Positions 6,492 through 6,493 of a DNA stretch of 6,493 bases are shown in pieces (the first letter of the stretch is position 1; each line of letters opens with the position of its first letter). Below the pieces are notes generated by a model. The model ran no database searches, had not been told where the DNA came from, and was given only the letters and a program-made list of their open reading frames with translations. Source of the DNA: Alphaproteobacteria bacterium (GTDB taxonomy: Bacteria > Pseudomonadota > Alphaproteobacteria > Rhodospirillales > Rhodospirillaceae). The translations under genes were made by a program, and so were the position numbers. The stretch covers positions 1 through 6,493 of the forward strand of contig QKGW01000375.1 of the NCBI GenBank assembly GCA_003250275.1, given 5' to 3'.

Positions 6492-6493
6492 TG
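6481..6493 (+). promoter_or_regulatory. Ribosome binding site and start codon of a gene running off the right edge
   Basis: GGAGG (6481-6485), a five-base spacer and ATG (6491-6493) form a near-ideal translation start. Only the first codon is in the window, so the product is unknown. The same frame is open upstream back to a stop at 6038-6040 and contains another ATG at 6413, so a start 26 codons earlier is possible but has poorly spaced ribosome signals. Confidence 0.6.

Overview
This is GC-rich bacterial DNA with very high G+C at third codon positions. Gene content and base composition suggest a proteobacterium, most likely an alphaproteobacterium (inference; no rRNA or other marker gene is present). 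There are five complete protein genes, the probable first codon of a sixth at the right edge, one strong terminator and three regulatory intergenic regions. I see no mobile element, CRISPR array, tRNA or rRNA.

Positions 18-2652 (minus strand) carry a tripartite tricarboxylate transporter (TTT) pair: tctC, encoding the secreted solute-binding protein, then tctA, encoding the large membrane permease. The small subunit TctB is not between them and would have to lie beyond the left edge or elsewhere. About 250 bases of regulatory DNA separate tctC from a divergent LysR-type regulator (2900-4120, plus). That spacer holds a TTGC-N7-GCAA dyad with T-N11-A geometry, a palindrome at the regulator's own likely promoter, and a wider inverted repeat. 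The likely logic is that the regulator senses a carboxylate-like ligand, activates tctCA and controls itself. The regulator is unusual: it has two LysR winged helix-turn-helix domains in tandem, about 100 residues apart, before a single effector-binding domain.

Convergent with the regulator, with three bases between the stop codons, is a PaaI-type hotdog thioesterase (4124-4579, minus). It diverges from a cytoplasmic family 1 glycoside hydrolase, probably a beta-glucosidase (4662-5987, plus). The short AT-rich gap between those two holds overlapping divergent promoter candidates. The hydrolase ends in a textbook intrinsic terminator (6004-6033).

The last ~460 bases contain no long gene. They hold short direct repeats, a 13-bp palindrome and, just before the window ends, a small possible leader ORF with its own Shine-Dalgarno. 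Its stop overlaps (TGATG) an ATG that itself has a good Shine-Dalgarno, and two hairpins lie inside the small ORF. This looks like the structured leader of a gene beginning at the right edge. The tandem-HTH regulator and this leader are the two most interesting things in the window; the rest is ordinary metabolic and transport content.
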